Source: Triangularia verruculosa (taxonomy: Eukaryota > Ascomycota > Sordariomycetes > Sordariales > Podosporaceae). From it: DNA of 64,000 bases. The position numbers and the translations under genes were made by a program. Positions 32,129 through 42,543 of the stretch are shown here, piece by piece (the stretch's first letter is position 1; each line of letters opens with the position of its first letter). The notes beneath the pieces were generated by a model that saw only the letters and a list, made by a program, of their open reading frames with translations, had not been told where the DNA came from and did not search any database. Location: positions 124,001 through 188,000 of the forward strand of contig MU863875.1 of assembly GCA_033296885.1 (NCBI GenBank), in the 5' to 3' direction.

Positions 32129-32289
32129 CGCAGACCGTTCCAGCCAATGTTGTAACCCTTGGCGCGCATCTCGCGCACCAGGGTGTCCTTCTCCTCAGCG
32201 GACAAGGGGTGCTTCATCTGGTAAATGATCTCAAAGAGATCATCCTTCATATCCTCCCAGCGGTTGGTGAGCTTGCCGGGCCCGGGCAT
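32129..32289 (-). CDS. SANT/Myb-like first exon, cassette D
   Basis: An exon of 53 codons plus two bases (CG) starts M-P-G-P-G-K-L-T-N-R-W-E and ends M-R-A-K-G-Y-N-I-G-W-N-G-L before a GTACGT donor. Joining to the common exon 2 gives Arg at the junction, as in the complete paralogue. Unspliced, it would stop 15 codons later. Confidence 0.65.
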
Positions 32290-32556
32290 TTTCGGTGTTG
32301 TTTCGAATGCTGGGATCGCGAGAGTGATGGTGGTGTAACAGTGGCAGCTAAAGGCAAGCTGCGGTGGTGTTTTGTTGATGGGGAAAAAGAAAGCAAGCAG
32401 AAAGCAGAGCTGGAAAATATACCACTGGGCAATATACCTCTGAGCAGCTTGCCAGATTTCCATGGGAAGGGGCGACTGCTGGCAGCACCACTTGATAGAA
32501 CTGCCAGGGCGGTGTCCCCCGATAGGGGCGATAAGAAAACAACGCTAGCAACATAC

Positions 32557-32705
32557 CGTATCTTGTCCCAGTTGATATCATCATGGCCCTTGCTCTTCAT
32601 TTCTGCCACGATGGCCGCCTGAACTTCTCTGCCCATCTCTTTGCTGTACATGCCATAGAGGCAGGACACCAGGTCCAGATTGGACTGCTCATTCCAGCGA
32701 ACCAT
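32557..32705 (-). CDS. SANT/Myb-like first exon, cassette E
   Basis: An exon of 49 codons plus two bases (CG) starts M-V-R-W-N-E-Q-S-N-L-D-L-V, the shortest N-terminus of the set, and ends D-I-N-W-D-K-I before a GTATGT donor. The upstream 150 bp is a C/A/T-rich leader. The junction with exon 2 would give Arg. Confidence 0.65.
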
Positions 32706-32893
32706 CTCGACAGTCGATCTTGTTGTTTTGTTTTTTTCGGGGATGTTTTTCTCGTGATGGGTGGTTGGAGTCGCAAGTTGCAAGAGGCAATGCAGTTGGT
32801 GGGGGAGGGAAAAGCGACTCAACAACGGGACAAGTTTGGCGGCCACTAGCCAGCCGGGGTTGGGTGAAAGTGAGCAGAAAACAAGGTACGTAC

Positions 32894-33063
32894 CGGATAG
32901 CCTCCCAGGTAAACGGCTCGCCCATGCGAGCCATCGTGGTGACCAGAATATCCTTGCCGTTCGCAATACTGATTCCATTTTGGACCAGCACATTGCATAG
33001 AGCCACGATGAGAGCCTCGTGGCTCTCATCGGTCCACTTTCCCTTCCCACCTTTCTCGGCCAT
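32894..33063 (-). CDS. SANT/Myb-like first exon, cassette F
   Basis: An exon of 56 codons plus two bases (CG) starts M-A-E-K-G-G-K-G-K-W-T-D-E-S and ends E-P-F-T-W-E-A-I before a GTACGT donor. It is the farthest from the common exon 2 (about 2.05 kb), far beyond normal intron length here, so it is the most demanding case for the alternative-exon model. Confidence 0.6.
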
Positions 33064-33632
33064 GTTGCTGATGAGTGGGTAATTGGTTTGGAATGTCGGC
33101 GGGTTGCCTGGTGGTCGGTGTTCTTGCGAGAAGAGTCGAAGACGGTGGCAGGATGGAAGGTCGGGAACCGATGTCAGATCAAGATTTTGAGGCTCCAATA
33201 CCAAGATGGATCAGGATCAGCCTAGCACGTGGACAGTGGTGCCTAGCTACCGGGCCGCTATTATCAACCAGACGGGGCACCTTCAGGGCTTTCACGGTGC
33301 CCTGTTGGCGGCAGGCACGGGCAATATAGCTGTCGGAAGCAATATCCTCCAGGTACCGAGCACCGTGTCAAGAGCAAGAAGGTAAGGAGTTCAGTGTCCA
33401 ACGCACTGTGAGAGAGATGAATTATCACAAACTGCTAATACGAAAAGGCCGACAGTAACCGACTGATGAATGAATCATATACTTCCCCGAACGCGCCGCA
33501 ACGTCCCTCCTGCGCTATTACCTACTACTATACACTCGGTATCTCTCAAACGTTGAAAGGAAAACTCGAATTGGAACCAATCCCACAAAGCAAAAGGAAC
33601 TCGTGGCCCTTGGGGTGCCTTTAAGGAGCATA
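33064..33632. other. Intergenic between cassette F and the complete paralogue
   Basis: This is the 3' flank of the upstream paralogue and the putative promoter of cassette F. No coding feature is seen. Confidence 0.5.
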
Positions 33633-34816
33633 TCAGGCCTCACCATAACTACTGAAACTGAGGGGTGTCAGCACGAGCATGAGAGCAGATGGTGAAGGTG
33701 AGCACTCACTCCTGACTATAATCTCCTGGCGTAGGTTCATTATGTGCTGCCAGAGCATTCATCATAGCTTCATCATCCAGAGAGCCGTTCTGAGAATCGT
33801 CCAGCCTTTGCCGCTTAGCAACATGCTCGTCCGAGTCGTCTTCCAGGTTGGGGTCAACAGCAAGATCAGGGGAGTCCATCTGGGCTGGAGGCGCCCCACC
33901 GGTATTCAGGGGCCGGGACGGTGGACGAATTGGTGTCTGTCCCTGGGGTTGGACGTTGTGCGAATACATTGGATGCATGGGGGCAGGCATGCCGGGGATG
34001 ACGGGTACAGGAACACTGGTGATCTGCTGAGGCGGAGGAGGAGCTCCGACACCAGGAGGCACACCCGGAGGTCCAGGAGCGGCGCTCGGCATTGGGCCAG
34101 GAACACCGCCAGGGGGGACGCCAACACCGGGAGCTAAACCGGGAGCCTGTCCGGGGATTTGGCCAGGGGCTCCGGCGGCGGTAACAGCAGCAGCGGTAGC
34201 GGCATGATCGGCAGCAGTTGGTGGAGCGGGATTCTTCCTTGGACGACCTCGGCCGGGTCCCGGTCTCCGTGTGATGGGGTTCAGGGTCGGGTCAATCTTT
34301 CTAGGACTGTTGTCGGCGCTGGCACTGTTGGCATCGGCCTTGTTCTGGGCACGACGTAGGCCCTGGAAGTGTTGGCTGGGACGATAGTGTTAGATCAGAC
34401 CTCACAAAGGGAAAACACCAAAGACGAGACGGATATCATGTCATGCATTCCCGGTTGGATGGCCACTATCACAGACGGTAACTCGACAGCCAACGCCGAC
34501 TGGCTGATGTCCCGCAACAGACATCATCTCGGCTCAACTCGAGCAAGCAATGGACAATCCATTGAGGGGAGTACAGGATTAGGATTGGGGCAACAGGTAC
34601 AGCAGCGCATAACAGTGGCCAGCTCCTGCTATCATTTACAGATAGAATTACAAAAGAGACTCACCGACATCCTTCATTGGTGAAGCCATATCCCATGGAG
34701 CGCATGTGGTTGCCGATGGTGGTCCATTCGCTCCCACTAATGACGCCTATGTTCTTGACAGAGAGGATGGTGAAGAACAAGTCCTTGTCGGCCCGATCGT
34801 TCCAGTTCTTATTCAT
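33633..34816 (-). CDS. SANT/Myb-like protein with AT-hook, complete paralogue (G)
   Basis: This is a probable DNA-binding nuclear protein of 280 residues. Exons: 34816-34665, 34375-33710 and 33657-33633. Exon 1 (M-N-K-N-W-N-D-R-A-D-K-D-L-F-F) ends G-Y-G-F-T-N-E-G-C with a phase-2 GTGAGT donor. Exon 2 opens Q-H-F-Q-G-L-R-R-A-Q and soon has an AT-hook-like G-R-G-R-P-R-K-N-P, then a long Gly/Pro/Ala-rich region and an acidic end. A micro exon 3 adds eight residues. If the second intron is retained the protein ends S-Q-E. The first intron is 289 nt, long for this genome. This gene is the template that shows the intended exon order for the neighbouring array. Confidence 0.75.
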
Positions 34817-36794
34817 GGTGACGGCAGTAGCAAGATACAATAATTGGTAGCTGATGAACAGAGTGGATAGCCGTCTTTGAAGAGAAAATTGCTAAGGTCT
34901 GCTAAGCAGAGATGAAGACCGCGCGCCAGATCATTCAACCAGTGCCGAGACTTGGTCAGCCATGCCGTCTGATTGGCCAATGGCCAGCGGTCAGAGCTTC
35001 TCGCTAGGTGTCGAACCAAACCCAATTGGGACGAGGGTAAAGAAGATGGTTGGGGTTGCTGCCTGAGGTTTTGGTTCCAGGTTGGCACGGCATGTGTGAG
35101 TGGGTCCCATTAAACGAGGAACCCGGGGTCAGATGATTTGGCGCCAGTATCGCGCATCAGTGGCACAGCCCCCGATTTGCGACGCGCTGCAGCCCTGAAA
35201 TATCACCAGCTTGACGCGGATCACGACTGCCTGTCGCCCGTCGTGTGGGCTTTGGGCTTTTGTGAGATATCTCCTGTCACTGTAGCACATCATGTAGACG
35301 CACCACCGCCCTTGTGACTCGATCTGAGGCAATTGCAATTCATCATGGCCAGTGGGTGTTGCTCCGGCGGGTTGCAGCCGCCTTATCGTCCACGGGCACG
35401 TCTCAGGACGGAAGGAGAGGAGGGGTAGCATCACAGCCGTACCCCATCATCAGGCAGCCAAGAGGCAACGAAAACGGCCACGAAGCATGGAATCCAATGC
35501 TCTTCCCTGCCCTGCCCTGCCCTGTCCTGCTCCCGCTACCTCATCGAACCTGCATCCCGAACCTGAAAATTCCACTCAGGTCGGAGCTCACTTTTTTTTT
35601 CTTGCTCTTTTGCTGCATTGTCCAATCCCATCCGAGTCTGGTGACTCACTAATCTGTCTGTGCCGTTCCTGGCAGGCTCTGAGCGGATTGATTCCCGATC
35701 GATCCAGACTCCCCTTCCCCTCCCCCGAGCCATGCAGTTTGCTGGATGGTTCCCCCTCCTGCATGTCGTAGTCCGACTGCGCAAGCATCTATTTATCTTG
35801 AGCTACCTGACGAAACCTCGAGGCAGCCATGTCATTCGCCACTGGGTGACAGGCAATGGTTTGACTCGGGGCCTTGATGATGGATGGCACACCTCCAGCA
35901 TGTGAGGCAAGGGCAGGGATCTGCATGTCTTGTCCAAAGCACTTTACGCGGTAGCGCCTCGGTGCCGCGTTGCCTCGTCGCTCCATCCACTGCATCCACT
36001 CCATCCACTCCATCCCGCCCTCTATCAACGGCTTTCTTTCTTGTGAGTGGCCAAAGTCTCCTTTTGTTGAGCTTGTCCCCCACTACAGGCCCGTGGACCA
36101 GGCAACATTGTAGCTGCTGGGAAACAGTCCATGGCGAAGAGACCATGCCGGGAAAAGGAGGTCTATGTCGACCGCAGCGTGGCGCTTTCAAGCTGCATTC
36201 TGTGCTTCACCCACAATGGCTGCTCACATCTGCAAACAAAACCTCATGCATCCCCCTCCCCATTCGGTAAAGACCGCTTCCCTCCTTTGCTCTCCTCCCC
36301 AATGAAAGCCGATGCCACCAAGCAATTGCTTCTTTGGCTGGGCTCAGCAGGCGCATCAATTGCTTTTCAGCCCAAAGGAAACCACATGAAAAAGTTTTTT
36401 ACCTTCTCCTCTCTCGGAGCTTTGATGGTTGGTATTAGGGGGTGAAACAGGCATATATTCCGCCCGCCAGCCTCACCCACGGCACATCTACATTCACACC
36501 GCACACACACCCAGTCCAACAGTGACTCACTTCCCCACACAGCTCCCCAGAGCCTTCTGTAGTATTCTGTCGGTGTGATCCCTGGCTGCTGGAAGAGAGA
36601 GTCTTCATATTGAGCCGCTCACTCCCCTCTGCTGACGAGTGGCGGTCTCTCTCTCTCTTTTCTTCCCTCGGTCGGCTGGCTTTCGACCGCCTCTCCCCTC
36701 CCCTACCGCACCCTCCACACACTGTCGAGTCCTCCCCCAATCAGACGTCGACATTCTTCCAACCGCCGACCGATAAACCCTCATCTTCGTCAAC
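34817..36794. promoter_or_regulatory. Divergent intergenic region between paralogue G and the Myb-like gene at 36795
   Basis: Two kilobases contain no supported gene. Short repeats include CCCTG units (35508-35530) and ATCCACTCC units (35982-36016). The last 200 bp is a pyrimidine-rich promoter and leader. Confidence 0.45.
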
Positions 36795-38075
36795 ATGGCC
36801 AACAACGACCATGCTATGACCCGTTTCCTCTTCGCTATTCTACAGCAGAAATGCCTCAAAGATGTACGTTTTACCTGTCTCTGTTTCTTCTTCTTCGTAT
36901 CGTCGTGTAGAGACCACTCACCATGATAAACGCGCACCCAGATCGACTGGAACAAGGTAGCGCAGCATCCCAATCTCGTCCAGCCGATCACCAATGGCCA
37001 CGCCGCCCGTATGCGCTATTCAAGATACAGATCACAAGTGCTAGGTATTGAGCCTCAACGACGAAACAAAGTCACCAAGACCTCAGCAGCGAAGAAGAAA
37101 AAGGCTGGAGCAGCATCATCGACGGTTAAGAAAGAAGACGGCAACAAGGAAACAGAAGACACGCCTGCCAATCCCGACGGTCCCGCCGCGACGAAGAAGA
37201 TCAAACTGGAAAGGTTATCGCCAGAGCCTCAGAGTTCACGAGTCCCTACCACGACAATGGCAACTACCTCGGCCATCCGAAGCGATACCGACATTGTCAA
37301 AATCAAACAAGAAAGAACAGCGCCTAGTCCTCCTACGACAAGCACCGTGTCGATGCCCGGGACCCCAATCGACACGCCTCACTTCTCGGGCATGATGCAG
37401 TCCCACCGCCAGAGCCCAACTCCGGTAACGCAACCTGGCTACACTATGCGATTGTTGACACCATGCAGCGACCATCAATCCCCCGTGTCTGTTCAGGCTC
37501 AAACATCCGACGTGTTGATGCACCACAATCTTAATCAAGGTTTCATGACAGCGACACCAACTCACAGCAGTCCTCTCAGCAACAGTCACGAATTCCATCA
37601 CCATCACCATCACCATGGCAGCCAGTCCCAGGCTCAATCTCCCTACGACCATCACGCCCACCACTTTGACACCGCTGTCGCCTCCGGCAGCTCACCATGG
37701 GGCCACAGCCACATGTCACAGAGCAGTCCAGCATCCGCATCGATGTATTCCCCGACAACGCCAGCGTTCGGTTATGCTCTCCCCACCGCCGCCGCTACGA
37801 ACTGCGACCACGCGCACTCTCAACACACACAGTACTCCCAGCAGCAACAGACCCAAGATGAACACAACCTCGGCCTGATGGGGATTGGAATGGGGTTGCC
37901 GATGAATTCAATGAATATGAATCTCGGCGGGATGAACATGGGCCAGATGGATTTCAACAACATGGTGATGCAAGCGCAGAGGACGAGCATGTCGCCGCCA
38001 CCGGCGCCTCCGATCAAGGGGGAGGTTAATACCAGTAGCCCACACTGGGGGACGATGGATGCCGGGTTTGTTTAA
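36795..38075 (+). CDS. Myb-like domain protein with His/Gln-rich tail
   Basis: It is a likely nuclear regulator of 400 residues. Exon 1 (36795-36863) encodes M-A-N-N-D-H-A-M-T-R-F-L-F-A-I-L and exon 2 (36942-38075) continues I-D-W-N-K-V-A-Q-H-P and R-M-R-Y-S-R-Y-R, which together form a short Myb/SANT-like helical domain. A Lys-rich segment (K-K-K-K-A-G-A type) and two I-K-x-E sumoylation-like sites follow. The rest is low-complexity Ser/Thr/Pro with a run of seven His, Gln runs and a Met/Gly-rich end. Intron phase differs from the array (phase 0), so it is a more distant relative. Confidence 0.7.
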
Positions 38076-39117
38076 CAATTTGATTACAGGGAGAAGACTG
38101 GATACCAGTTGTTGTCAAGGGGATTACCATGAGGGAAAATATGGCGAGTTTTCAGTTACGTTGATTTCGTTTTTGTCTGCTTCAGATTGTAGACGGTAGA
38201 TTGGTTTTCAGACTTGTTGTGTCTACATTTCTTTTTCTTTAAGTTGTTGTTCCCTGCTACCGCTAGCTTTTGAGAGATTTTAGGTGGGGGGAATGTAACA
38301 TTAATCTTCTTTTTTGTGTTGCTGGCTGGGATATGGACACATGAAGGGGATATGGGGGGGTCTGGAGTAGCGGTGTGATAATTTGATGATTAGTTGATAT
38401 ATTGATTGAAATATATTCAACTCAATTTGATCATTGAATAGTGTTGGCTCCGTTAGTGATGGCCACTAAGGATGTCGAGTGTCATTCGCATTTGTGTTTA
38501 CTTTTAGCTTACTTGGTACCAAACAAGTGTCATCCACCAGGATATAACACCAAACTTTTTCTTTTTCGCCGCTCAATCATGTGTCAACGACACGGAACTA
38601 TCTAAACAGTATTATCGCCTCCTAATTTCCAGGTAGGGGATCTACATCATGCCGTCAACCAACAGCCCCGTTATCAAACAGGATCCAAAGCCAGACACAG
38701 TAGTTCCTGCCAAAAGTTCACGGCTCAGAGTCTTGCATGAACTTATAGTCAGTCGACATGCTTTCGAGCCCCAGCTCATCATAAAACGGCACTCTTTGCA
38801 AACCTTTGCGCACTACACTGCCAACGGGAAAACCCCCCTTCCATTTTCGTCCAAGCTACCTGCGTTACCGACAACTAAGAACAGAAGGCGCGCGGCGCTG
38901 ATGAAGATTGCAATCTTGAAGGTTTCAAGACCCTTATCAGAATCATCAACCTTGACAGAATGACAACCGCCCTCCTCATTGGCATTCACGTCTGGAGTTG
39001 GCTTACTGTCGCTGGTTGTACATACACTGACCTTTTGGCTCCATCCCCTATGTCTTCTGGACACTTGTTGTATCGATGAATCAATCTCAGCAGGGCTTCA
39101 TCTAGGTAATCGAAACA
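38076..39117. other. Intergenic with one doubtful ORF
   Basis: AT-rich 3' flank to about 38600. A 104-codon plus-strand frame at 38649-38963 (M-P-S-T-N-S-P-V-I-K-Q-D-P) has no recognised domain and might be an upstream exon of the broken gene at 39118. Confidence 0.3.
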
Positions 39118-39532
39118 ATGCCCGGCAACCATATGACAATAACGGTAAGATCGGCTAGCCCCGGCGAGCTCGACTCCGAAGAAGTCGAGCTCATGCTCCA
39201 AAGTACCGAGTTATCAATGCGCACGCTCGAGAGGTTCTTCGAGGAAACTACCAGGTACTCTGCTTTCCAAATCAACCGCCAGCGGCTCTAACTTGAGCGT
39301 ACTTCCGTTTGACCTCGCCCACGTGAGTGGTAAGGTAGCCGAGCGCCCTGCCTGGCCGCCTTCTTCACTTGAAGGGCTCCACTAACCATCATTAAAGTAC
39401 GGTGATTATGTGAGGAGTTGGTCCCACGTCTGTTTCAATCAGGGAGTCAGTGTGGATAGTAACGGATCTGCATACAATCCTACGTCACTCTTAGATTTAA
39501 GCAGATTTATAGGTTATTTGGTAAGTCATTAA
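39118..39532 (+). pseudogene. Small unrecognised gene, probably broken
   Basis: From ATG 39118 a frame reads M-P-G-N-H-M-T-I-T-V ... E-L-D-S-E-E-V-E-L-M-L-Q-S-T-E-L and stops at 39289-39291. A shifted frame takes over at about 39255 (T-L-L-S-K-S-T-A-S-G-S-N-L-S-V-L-P-F-D-L-A-H) and continues through a clean 75-nt intron (39323-39397, CACTAACC branch) to Y-G-D-Y-V-R-S-W-S-H-V and a stop at 39530-39532. A 43-nt intron (39255-39297) could also fix the frame, but its branch site is too close to the acceptor. A one-base frameshift is the likelier explanation. Family unknown. Confidence 0.4.
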
Positions 39533-40250
39533 GTGTATTGAGGGAGATTTTTGATAGAGAGTTGGTGGCAGGGCGAGTGATACACCACGGAGTCTCGGGG
39601 AACTGGAACTCTGTATATAAGGTACCGAGCGTTTTGGTATGCTGGTGGTGCAGGCGAGGAGAAACGTAAGCTCTGTATTGCTAGATCACAATAACTTCTC
39701 TATTCCAATCCGCTCTATTTTAAGTTTCAGACACTTACTTGCTATAATAACGATCAGCATTAATTCTACTTTTTATTTTGAAGTGGTCTTTTACTACCAG
39801 CTTGGACGAAGGCAATTATGTCGTCAAGAACACACCCCCAACAACCAACAAGTAAATTACCTGCCACGCCGTTGACAAATTAATTGGTACTGTAAGCCGG
39901 GATCACACCTATAATATAGTGAAAAAAGGCCTACTTATTATTTTTAAAGGGCTTATTACTATCTTCTAACACCTGAAGAGTATCTTCCAAGGTGATCTCA
40001 ATATTTCTTTAGGCCTTTTAACTATCTTTCAAAGCCTTTTAGTTATCTTTTAATGTTGTATTCTATCCCACTATGCAGTGCAGTGCCAGTTATTTTGTCC
40101 AGGACGTGCCTGCCACAGCACACCCGCCACTGTCTTGGGTTCCTGGCACAAGACCGGTAGAAACCAACATTTCTTTTAGATTTAACCGTTTCGATACCTC
40201 CTGACACACACGATACGAAACGAGCAGTTGTCAGATCCCCTGGGGCATGA
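39533..40250. repeat. AT-rich repeat relic
   Basis: This segment is much richer in A/T than its flanks. It contains diverged copies of (A/G)GCCTTTTA(A/G)(C/T)TATCTTT and a related AAGGGCTTATTACTATCTT near 39945-40060. It looks like the remains of a transposable element, possibly altered by RIP. No transposase reading frame is visible. Confidence 0.45.
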
Positions 40251-41595
40251 AGCAAGACATCCAATTCCACATCCAGGCTCTGACTTCATCGTTCCACGAA
40301 GAACTAGCACCAAAACGATGCTTCTAAAGTTTCAACAAGTGGAACCGAAGTCTCTCAGAAACCAAGAATTGGTGTTTCTCCCAGTGCAATACGTGTGGTG
40401 TCCTTGCCCCAAGTGTTGCCGTCAGTTGCTGGGGTTAGGGTTTTGTGTTGAGCTGATGTTACCCCTGACAACGACACGGACCCAAAAAGCTTGGGGTCCA
40501 CATTTCAGGAGGTCAAGCCCCCTTTTTCTTCGACTTTGATGACGGCAAGATGCCTTGTTGGGGATTGGGGATGCTAAATACTAGAATGGGGGGTGTGGTT
40601 TGGGGGTTTTGAAGGAGTGGGTTTTCTTTTTTTTACAAAAAGAGGACACGTTGTCGAGAGCAGTGGTGTCTGTTATCATGCGTGAGGGAGCCTAGGATAG
40701 AGCATCGAGTTAGGTGAGTACCTAGAGGGCAGCCCATTGAACCAATCTGGGAACATTAGATGGCGGATGTGGCTTGGTGCTCTCAGGATAAGGTAGGTGT
40801 CTTTTTGGAGCGTCGAGGTGTTGGAAATATGCGTTTTGCTGGTTGAGACTGTTGGGCCGGTTATTTCACTGTGAGGGATTGGAGCATCAGTTTGAGGATG
40901 GGGCTAAGAAAAATACCAAGGTGAAGTGATGATGCTACTGGATGTTTGGTGACTCCAGAGCTGTGATGTTGGCCTGATCATCTGGTGCCATGGTACTGGC
41001 CAGAGGCAGAAAATTGATAGGTCAATTGGTAGATGATGAATACAGAGCTGGTTATCTGGGTATCGAGGTCTATATGAGCTAGAAAACAGCCCCCTCTGCC
41101 ACTCGTTGAAGCCAGTGCTGCGTTGTTGATGTTGGATAAGTCGATCAGAGATAGCGATTGCCATAATACTGAGCCTGGTTGCCAAAGAAAATGGTATCAT
41201 AAACAAGACGCTTGTTATTAGCTTCATTGTCAATTTCCAAGGAGGGAAGGATACTTTGTATGTACGTCATTATTTCCATGGCCGCGAGTTGTTGGTGATG
41301 CCTTCGTCCACCGTATTGGCCGACAGATGTTTGGAAAACTGGCATGCCAACCCAGAGTATTGAGGATGAGGAATCCCGGGCCGCCTGCTCTCTAGGCTCT
41401 TGACCAAGGAAGATGGTGTCAGAAGCAGGCTTGGTTCCTCATCAGATTCTGCCTGACCCACCTGTTGCCCTCCCAATCTGCTGATTGCGAATACCTTCAT
41501 TGTCACACGTCACCGTCCGAAGTGAATAGCCAGCTTTGTCTCCCTTATCTCGCTCCAATTCCCACAAACTAGCCAATGATCATTGAATACGGCTG
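40251..41595. other. Intergenic with a possible minus-strand relic
   Basis: On the minus strand about 41500-41145 reads protein-like in two frames in succession (L-L-L-T-P-S-S-L-V-K-S-L-E-S, then Y-I-Q-S-I-L-P-S-L-E-I-D-N-E-A-N-N), suggesting another decayed gene. No intact gene is supported. Confidence 0.3.
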
Positions 41596-42543
41596 CCCCG
41601 AAGCTATCGCTCCTTCCACCGACGACTTCAGATTTCTTCCAGCCCGCCAAAGAACAGATCACAAGGCCACATGGTTGCTCTGGAAGACGTAAAGACCCGG
41701 TTTTCCTTGCCAGATAGTGAGCAAGAACGATCTATGAAGCGCTCGGGCCCGGCGACAATGGTCCGGCGCAGGTAAGCCTATATATCGAGAGCCTTCTCTT
41801 GTTCTTGGTGCTTTCGATTTTCTTTCTACACAACAACAACCTCGTACGTTTTCCTTTCTGCTTCTATTAGCTTTCTGCTTTCGCGACACCTACCCAGAGA
41901 GCAGTCACAACTACGGACAGCAACTGTCTATTGTCAAGTGGAGGTCCATTGCTTGACAACTGCTACTCAACAAGTAAGTCCTCTCCCGTGGAATCCTGCC
42001 CCTATCCTGTCCTCGGGCCCTTGGTTGAAGGACTAGTGTTCTCAACTGTTCGTCATCTTTCGTCACAATCCATGGCACAAGTGTTCCACGCCATGGCTTT
42101 CTCTCGTCGGAAGTCTTGGTCACCATCGCTTCTATGTGAGCTTCGGCTTCGACTTGACACAAGCAATGCTTCACCAAGACTACCTAAGGTACCTAGCCTT
42201 GACGACTAAGCGTCCTACCGACTGGCAGCAAGTGCGCTTCCTCGGCGACAGCCCCTCGGCGACAAGCCCTCGGCGACAGCTGCCCTCGCGGCGAGTTCCT
42301 TCCCTCACTTCCCCGTCTGCTTATTTACCTAGTCAGAGTTTTCTCTGCCCCTCGCCTTTTCCTCTTCACAACCTCTTCCACCGGATTGTCCCGAGCTTCT
42401 CACGCCGGATCAATCCGATTCCACCCACTCTGCTCCCCCCTCGACTCACACTCACTCACAACACCCTTCTCTCATCTCTTCGCGTCTTTGTGATGCAAAA
42501 CTAACCATTCTTGTCGTCCAAAGTCTACTTCGATCAGATCACA
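41596..42543 (+). promoter_or_regulatory. Promoter and possible 5' UTR intron of the Myb-like gene at 42544
   Basis: A TATATA box-like site lies at 41780, followed by a pyrimidine-rich leader. A GTAAGT near 41972 and an AACTAACC branch (42501) with CCAAAG acceptor (42525) suggest a 5' UTR intron of about 550 nt ending just before the ATG. No coding sequence is supported. Confidence 0.35.

Larger units (their letters stand above)
30432..33063 (-). other. Putative alternative-first-exon array of SANT/Myb-like cassettes
   Basis: Six start exons (33063, 32705, 32289, 31889, 31484 and 31077) lie 358, 416, 400, 405 and 407 bp apart. Each has ATG, a conserved Trp, about 40 residues, then G-Y/G-H/G-E and a GT donor in phase 2. 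Only one exon 2 (30845-30510) and one exon 3 (30453-30432) exist downstream. No second exon lies between the units. The sequences between donor and next ATG are pyrimidine-rich leaders. I infer that the first exons are alternatives that splice to the common 3' part. Confidence 0.55.

Noticed and set aside
30919..33063. One multi-domain protein made by splicing all cassettes in series
   Set aside because: Only cassette B has a reasonable in-phase acceptor near its start; the others lack one, and each has its own ATG and leader.
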